Below are positions 5,627 through 9,542 of a stretch of DNA of 9,542 bases, in pieces (within the stretch, counting starts at the first letter, position 1; each line of letters opens with the position of its first letter). This DNA comes from Wenzhouxiangella sp. Its GTDB lineage: Bacteria; Pseudomonadota; Gammaproteobacteria; Xanthomonadales; Wenzhouxiangellaceae. The position numbers were made by a program, and so were the translations under genes. The DNA is taken from NCBI GenBank assembly GCA_007116585.1, contig SKIE01000245.1:1-9542 (forward strand). Reading direction: 5' to 3'. The notes beneath the pieces are model-generated. The model had not been told where the DNA came from. It was given only the letters and a program-made list of their open reading frames with translations, and ran no database searches.

Positions 5627-8320
5627 GTGCACAACCGCAACGGGAATCGGCGACAATACCTCGCGCAGACCGTCACCCGGCCTTTTCAAGTGATTCAACC
5701 AACCCCGACGCCCGCAGTCAGCATCGTTGTGCCAACCCTCAACGAGGCCGACAACATCGAGCGGCTGCTCAATGACATCGAACGCGCCACCGCGGCTGTG
5801 CTGTCCTGCGAGGTAATCGTCGTCGATGATGCGTCCACAGACGGCACGCCGGAGCTGGCGCGCGCCTGGCGTGGCCGCGTTCCGGTCCGCATGGTTGACA
5901 GGCAGGGGCCTCCGGACCTGTCCGGCGCGGTGCTCGACGGGGCCCGCTCGGCCACGACTGACTGGGTCGTCGTCATGGATGCCGACGGTTCACATCCACC
6001 GGATCGAATTCCAGAGCTTGTCGAGCCACTGCTGAACGGCAGTCACGACCTGACGATCGGATCGCGCCATGCCGACGGCGGACGCACCATAGGCTGGCCA
6101 TGGCATCGTCATCTCGCTTCCGGCGTCGCCACGCTGCTGGCCTGGCCCTTCACCGAGGTTCGCGACCCCATGGCCGGATATTTTGCTACCGCGCGCGAAC
6201 GACTGCTGGCCATGCCGGGTCAGAGCGCCGGCTACAAGATCCTGCTCGAATTGCTGGTCCAGGGCGGCGACCAGATCCGCACCCTGGAAGTACCCATTGA
6301 GTTCGAGGACCGCCGGCATGGCCAGTCCAAGCTGGGCCTGAATCAGCAACTGACCTATCTCAAGCGCCTCGCCTGGCTGGCGGGTGGGCGCGTTTCTCTG
6401 GGCAGCGCGTCGAAATTCGGGCTGGTCGGGCTGGCCGGCATGGTCGTCGATCTGCTCATATTCCAGTTCCTGATCAGCACCGGGGCGCGGCTGGGGTCGG
6501 CCCATGTCTTCAGCTTTGTCCTGGCTACGCTGACCAATTTCTTTCTCAACTATCGCTGGACTTTCCACGGCGATGCACACACCGACATGCGCCTGGCCCA
6601 GCGCTATCTGCGCTTCCTGATCGTTGCGCTGATGGCGTTGATGATTCGGGGCGGCGTGCTGGTTCTGCTGGTGGAATTGTTCGGTCTTTCGCCGCTGGCC
6701 GGGATCATTCCGGCCATCATCATCACGGCCGGGGTCAACTATCTCGGTTCGGCGTTTTACGTTTTCGCCTCCACCGCATCCGGCGTGATCCCGCGCGTAC
6801 GCTGGCACCTGGCCGCACTGGGATTGCTGGCCTACATGCTGCTGCTACGGGTGCTCTACATGGGCAGCCTCGAGCTCATCCCGGATGAAATGTATTACTG
6901 GATGTATGCCCAGAATCTGGCGCTGTCGTATCTTGATCATCCACCGCTGATTGGCTGGATGATCGCGGCCGGCACGGCGGTGTTCGGCGATACCGTGATG
7001 GGCGTGCGCTGGCTGTTGTTGCCGATGACGCTGGCCGGCGCCTGGTACTTCTACCGCTACGGCGCAACCATGGGCGGTAAAACCACCGGCCTGCTGTGTC
7101 TGCTGGCCTTTACCGTGCTGCCGTTTTTTGCCGTCTCGGGCATTCTGATGACACCCGATGCGCCCATGATCGTGGCCTGGGCGGCCGCACTCTACTATTT
7201 CAAGAAAGCCCTGATCGACGATGAACCGCAGGCGTTTCTCGGCCTGGGTATCGCCATGGGCCTCGGGCTGCTGGCCAAGTACACGATCGCCTTGCTGGCG
7301 CTGGGTGCGCTGGTGTTCATGCTGGTCGACCGCCAGGCCGCACGCTGGTTCTTCCGTCCCCAACCCTATCTTGCGGCGCTGTTGGCGAGCCTGATCTTTC
7401 TGCCGGTGCTGATGTGGAATGCTCAGAATGAGTGGGCATCTTTTCTGTTCCAAGGCACCCGCCGACTGATCGAGAACCCGGACTTCTCCAGCTATCTGGT
7501 CGTGGTCTACGCTGTCCTGCTACTTTCACCAGTCGTCGCGCTGGCCGGTTTTCTGGCCTTCGGGCCAATCCGCCGGGTCATTGAGCCCGAAGCGCGCAAG
7601 CGCCGGTTCATGCTGTTGATGACGGCCGTGCCGCTGGCCGTGTTTGCGCTCTACGGTGCATTTTCGATCATCAAGTTCCACTGGACGCTGCCGCCATGGA
7701 TCGCGCTGCTGCCGCTGATGATGAGCGCACTGGCCTGGCCGATCTGGCCTGACCGGCAACCGGTAAGCCGTTTTCATGCGCTTTTGGTCAAAAGCTGGCC
7801 GCCATCGGTGATCGCGCTTGTGCTGGCTTACGGCCTTTTGTTGCATTACCTGACGCTGGGCCTGCCGGGGTTGAAAACCACCGACTTCGGCTCGGGCTAC
7901 CTCGGCTGGCCGGAAGTGGCCGTCGAGCTCGCTGAAATGGAACAAAGGCTTGCCGATCAAACCGGCCAGACGCCACTGCTGGCCGCCACCAGCAAATGGG
8001 GCGGAGCGGCCGCCCTCGCCTTTCACTACCCCGAGCGTCGTCACAACCAGATCACCGCGCAAAATCTGATCGGCATGAGCGGCTCGATGTGGGAGCACTG
8101 GTTTGATCGAGGCACAGATCCCAACCGCCCGGTGATCCTGTTCAATACCAGCTCGAAACTGATCGACGAACAATGGCTGGAGTATGCCGTCAGGGGGCTA
8201 GGTCCGCTGCAGCGAACCGCCGTAAAACGTGACGATGAAGTCATTCAAACGCTGTACTTCAGAATCGCCGAAGGCTTTCGGCCAGAGCAGGTGCGCTACC
8301 CGGACCGTATTCCGGAATGA
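5627..8320 (+). CDS. Three-module fusion: GT2 polyprenyl-P sugar synthase, GtrA flippase, PMT/ArnT-type glycosyltransferase
   Basis: This 897-aa inner-membrane protein carries all the steps of a lipid-linked sugar pathway. Module 1 (about 31-250) is a DPM1-like GT2 synthase: VVPTLNEADNIERLL (34-48), VVDDASTDGT (65-74), catalytic-type DAD (118-120), GSRHADGG (145-152), RDPMAGYF (179-186), HGQSKL (231-236). Module 2 (about 260-383) is a GtrA domain: KFGLVGLAG, four predicted membrane spans and NYRWTF (308-313). Module 3 (about 395-897) is a GT39/GT83-like, PMT_2-type multi-spanning transferase: PDEMYYW (419-425) with the acidic D420/E421 pair in the first periplasmic loop, SYLDHPPLIGW (434-444), TPDAPM (509-514), LAKYT (549-553), and a soluble C-terminal tail after about 745. 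The sugar and final acceptor (lipid A, O-antigen or protein) cannot be read. The start is GTG 5627, the first after an in-frame TGA at 5615. GTG 5690 also leaves the GT2 domain whole, and neither has a good Shine-Dalgarno. Confidence 0.9.
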   Translation: MHNRNGNRRQYLAQTVTRPFQVIQPTPTPAVSIVVPTLNEADNIERLLNDIERATAAVLSCEVIVVDDASTDGTPELARAWRGRVPVRMVDRQGPPDLSGAVLDGARSATTDWVVVMDADGSHPPDRIPELVEPLLNGSHDLTIGSRHADGGRTIGWPWHRHLASGVATLLAWPFTEVRDPMAGYFATARERLLAMPGQSAGYKILLELLVQGGDQIRTLEVPIEFEDRRHGQSKLGLNQQLTYLKRLAWLAGGRVSLGSASKFGLVGLAGMVVDLLIFQFLISTGARLGSAHVFSFVLATLTNFFLNYRWTFHGDAHTDMRLAQRYLRFLIVALMALMIRGGVLVLLVELFGLSPLAGIIPAIIITAGVNYLGSAFYVFASTASGVIPRVRWHLAALGLLAYMLLLRVLYMGSLELIPDEMYYWMYAQNLALSYLDHPPLIGWMIAAGTAVFGDTVMGVRWLLLPMTLAGAWYFYRYGATMGGKTTGLLCLLAFTVLPFFAVSGILMTPDAPMIVAWAAALYYFKKALIDDEPQAFLGLGIAMGLGLLAKYTIALLALGALVFMLVDRQAARWFFRPQPYLAALLASLIFLPVLMWNAQNEWASFLFQGTRRLIENPDFSSYLVVVYAVLLLSPVVALAGFLAFGPIRRVIEPEARKRRFMLLMTAVPLAVFALYGAFSIIKFHWTLPPWIALLPLMMSALAWPIWPDRQPVSRFHALLVKSWPPSVIALVLAYGLLLHYLTLGLPGLKTTDFGSGYLGWPEVAVELAEMEQRLADQTGQTPLLAATSKWGGAAALAFHYPERRHNQITAQNLIGMSGSMWEHWFDRGTDPNRPVILFNTSSKLIDEQWLEYAVRGLGPLQRTAVKRDDEVIQTLYFRIAEGFRPEQVRYPDRIPE

Positions 8321-8321
8321 C

Positions 8322-8357
8322 GTGCCGACCGGTTTTTGGCGCTTCCCAGTTTTTTTT
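8322..8357 (+). terminator. Possible terminator after the glycosyltransferase fusion
   Basis: A run of eight T (8350-8357) follows a modest stem, GTGCC (8322-8326) with GGCGC (8338-8342) including one G-T pair and an 11-nt loop. Seven bases separate stem and T-run, so the structure is imperfect. The location, just past the stop at 8320 and before the infA promoter region, suits termination. Confidence 0.35.
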
Positions 8358-8368
8358 GTCCTGCTCAC

Positions 8369-8396
8369 TTGCTTCCGGCGGTAAAGCTGGCACAAT
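8369..8396 (+). promoter_or_regulatory. Candidate infA promoter
   Basis: TTGCTT (8369-8374), a 16-bp spacer and CACAAT (8391-8396) form a partial sigma70 match. A start site near 8403 would give a leader of about 25 nt before the infA ATG. Both hexamers are imperfect, but no better pair exists in the 107-bp gap. Confidence 0.4.
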
Positions 8397-8417
8397 AACG
8401 CGGCCTTAACGACCTTC

Positions 8418-8422
8418 AGGAG
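8418..8422 (+). promoter_or_regulatory. Shine-Dalgarno of infA
   Basis: AGGAG lies 5 nt before the ATG at 8428. It fixes the infA start and fits a highly expressed translation factor. Confidence 0.75.
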
Positions 8423-8427
8423 CCTTC

Positions 8428-8646
8428 ATGGCAAAAGACGATCATATTGAAATGGAAGGCAAGGTGCTTGACACCCTGCCAAACACCATGTTCCGTGTCG
8501 AACTCGACAACGGGCATGTCATCACCGCCCACATTTCCGGCCGTATGCGCAAACACTACATCCGCATCCTCACCGGCGACCGAGTCAAGGTCGAAATGAC
8601 CCCGTATGACTTGAGCAAGGGCCGAATCACCTATCGCATGAAATAA
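8428..8646 (+). CDS. infA: Translation initiation factor IF-1
   Basis: This 72-aa cytoplasmic protein is exactly the usual length for IF-1. It binds the 30S A site during initiation and helps IF-2 and IF-3 select initiator tRNA. The whole protein is a single S1-like OB fold. The sequence matches the family end to end: [19 protein letters not shown] at the start, FRVELDNGH (22-30), [14 protein letters not shown] (35-48), [13 protein letters not shown] (50-62) and GRITYR near the end. It is monocistronic by appearance and convergent with clpA, with only 21 bp between the stop codons. The same convergent infA/clpA order occurs in E. coli, where a serine tRNA lies between them; none is seen here. 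Confidence 0.98.
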   Translation: MAKDDHIEMEGKVLDTLPNTMFRVELDNGHVITAHISGRMRKHYIRILTGDRVKVEMTPYDLSKGRITYRMK

Positions 8647-8649
8647 ATC

Positions 8650-8666
8650 GCTGCAGCAGTTGCAGC
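8650..8666. terminator. Small shared hairpin between convergent infA and clpA
   Basis: GCTGCA (8650-8655), loop GCAGT, TGCAGC (8661-8666) is a 6-bp stem in the 21-bp gap between the two stops. On the minus strand it is followed by GATTTATTTC, a broken U-rich stretch, so it may end clpA transcripts. On the plus strand no U-run follows. Tentative. Confidence 0.35.
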
Positions 8667-8667
8667 C

Positions 8668-9542
8668 TCAGTGGTTCTCCGGAGCGGTCGCGGTCTCCTG
8701 ATTTGGCTCGGCGGCCTCCACAGCAAGCTCCAGACCTTCTCCATCTGCCTTGAGGTCGACCTGAACCTCTCCGCCGCCCTCTGACAGCGGCCCGAACAAT
8801 AACTCGTCAGCCAGCGGGCGCTTGATGTGATCCTGAATGACGCGCTTCATGGGGCGCGCGCCCATCTGGTCATCAAAGCCATGTTCGGCCAGCCACTGTC
8901 TGGCCGACGCGCTGACTTCCAGCACCACACCCCGATCGGCCAGCTGGTTTTCGAGGTCCATGAGGAATTTGTCGACCACCTTCAGGATGACGTCCATCTG
9001 CAGCGAGCGGAACTGGATGATCGCATCGAGACGGTTGCGGAACTCCGGCGTGAACTGTCGCCTGATGGCTTCCATCCCGTCAGAGCTGTGATCGGACTTG
9101 GTAAAGCCGATACCGCGCCGATTGACCAGGGCCGCGCCGGCGTTGGTGGTCATCACAATGATCACGTTGCGGAAATCGGCCGAACGGCCATTGGCATCGG
9201 TCAACTTGCCGTGATCCATGATCTGCAGCAGCAGGTTGTAGACATCCGGATGCGCTTTCTCGATTTCATCCAGCAGCAGGACTGCGTGCGGCGTTTGCGT
9301 CACCGCCTCGGTCAGCAGCCCGCCGCGGTCAAAGCCGACGTAGCCCGGCGGTGCGCCCACCAGTCTGGACACGGTGTGCGCTTCCATGTACTCCGACATG
9401 TCAAAGCGGATCAGCTCAATGCCCATGGTCAGCGCCAGCTGGCGGGTAACCTCGGTCTTGCCCACGCCCGTCGGTCCGGCAAACAGGAAACTGCCGATGG
9501 GACGATCGGCATCGCCCAGGCCCGAGCGCGACATCTTGATGG
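8668..9542 (-). CDS. clpA: ATP-dependent Clp protease ATPase subunit ClpA, C-terminal part (runs off right edge)
   Basis: About 290 C-terminal residues of the Clp/Hsp100 unfoldase that partners with ClpP and receives N-end-rule substrates through ClpS. The visible part is the second AAA+ module: Walker A GPTGVGKT, the D2 segment RFDMSEYMEAHTVSRLVG, pore-type GAPPGYVGFD, Walker B LLLDEIEKAHPD, sensor 1 MTTNAG, the arginine-finger region FTPEFRNRLD, and sensor 2 MGARPMKRVI. These agree closely with E. coli ClpA from about residue 470 on. The frame stays open to the window edge (IK precedes the internal Met at 9534), so that Met is not the start. The C-terminal tail past LLFGPLSEGG is variable in sequence, as is usual. 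ClpB and ClpC are less likely given the LLFGPL-type ending and the infA neighbour. Confidence 0.96.
   Translation of the reverse strand, partial: IKMSRSGLGDADRPIGSFLFAGPTGVGKTEVTRQLALTMGIELIRFDMSEYMEAHTVSRLVGAPPGYVGFDRGGLLTEAVTQTPHAVLLLDEIEKAHPDVYNLLLQIMDHGKLTDANGRSADFRNVIIVMTTNAGAALVNRRGIGFTKSDHSSDGMEAIRRQFTPEFRNRLDAIIQFRSLQMDVILKVVDKFLMDLENQLADRGVVLEVSASARQWLAEHGFDDQMGARPMKRVIQDHIKRPLADELLFGPLSEGGGEVQVDLKADGEGLELAVEAAEPNQETATAPENH

Noticed and set aside
5990..6808. Minus-strand open frames within the glycosyltransferase fusion (also 6845-7453 and 7526-8173)
   Set aside because: They are Arg/Gln/His-rich shadows of membrane-protein codons with no start signals or motifs.

Overview
The window looks like chromosomal DNA from a GC-rich gammaproteobacterium. 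Three things support this: the convergent infA/clpA pair, a tRNA set in the order Gly(GCC)-Cys(GCA)-Leu(UAA) that matches the Escherichia coli glyW-cysT-leuZ operon, and the protein sequences of IF-1 and ClpA. The mix of an alternative (carboxyspermidine-type) polyamine route, arginine deiminase and uncharacterised secreted or EF-hand proteins fits an environmental lineage such as Chromatiales, Xanthomonadales or Wenzhouxiangella relatives better than an enteric. That placement is inference. No insertion sequence, CRISPR array, phage gene or rRNA gene is visible.

Layout. Bases 1-2947 hold a leftward operon: arginine deiminase (arcA), then carboxynorspermidine/carboxyspermidine dehydrogenase, then the start of the matching decarboxylase (nspC), which runs off the left edge. 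A 142-bp divergent spacer separates it from a rightward gene (3090-3989) for an exported protein built of two repeated domains with two cysteines each. Bases 4010-5555 hold three leftward tRNA genes. Gly and Cys sit close together, but Leu is about 1.2 kb further down, separated by a gene for a 341-aa EF-hand-like protein. Diverging from the tRNA-Gly promoter is an 897-aa membrane protein (5627-8320). It fuses a polyprenyl-phosphate sugar synthase (GT2), a GtrA-type flippase and a PMT/ArnT-type glycosyltransferase. Then come infA (8428-8646, rightward) and the C-terminal part of clpA (leftward, cut by the right edge). No stretch over 300 bases lacks a gene.

How the genes work together. The left operon plausibly links arginine catabolism to polyamine synthesis. 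Deimination gives citrulline, which other genes could convert to ornithine and putrescine; putrescine and aspartate semialdehyde then feed the dehydrogenase/decarboxylase pair to make spermidine or norspermidine. The large fusion looks like a one-polypeptide lipid-linked sugar pathway: make polyprenyl-P-sugar in the cytoplasm, flip it, and transfer the sugar on the periplasmic face. The most unusual items are this three-step fusion, the tRNA operon interrupted by a protein gene with its own strong Shine-Dalgarno, and the duplicated four-cysteine exported protein.
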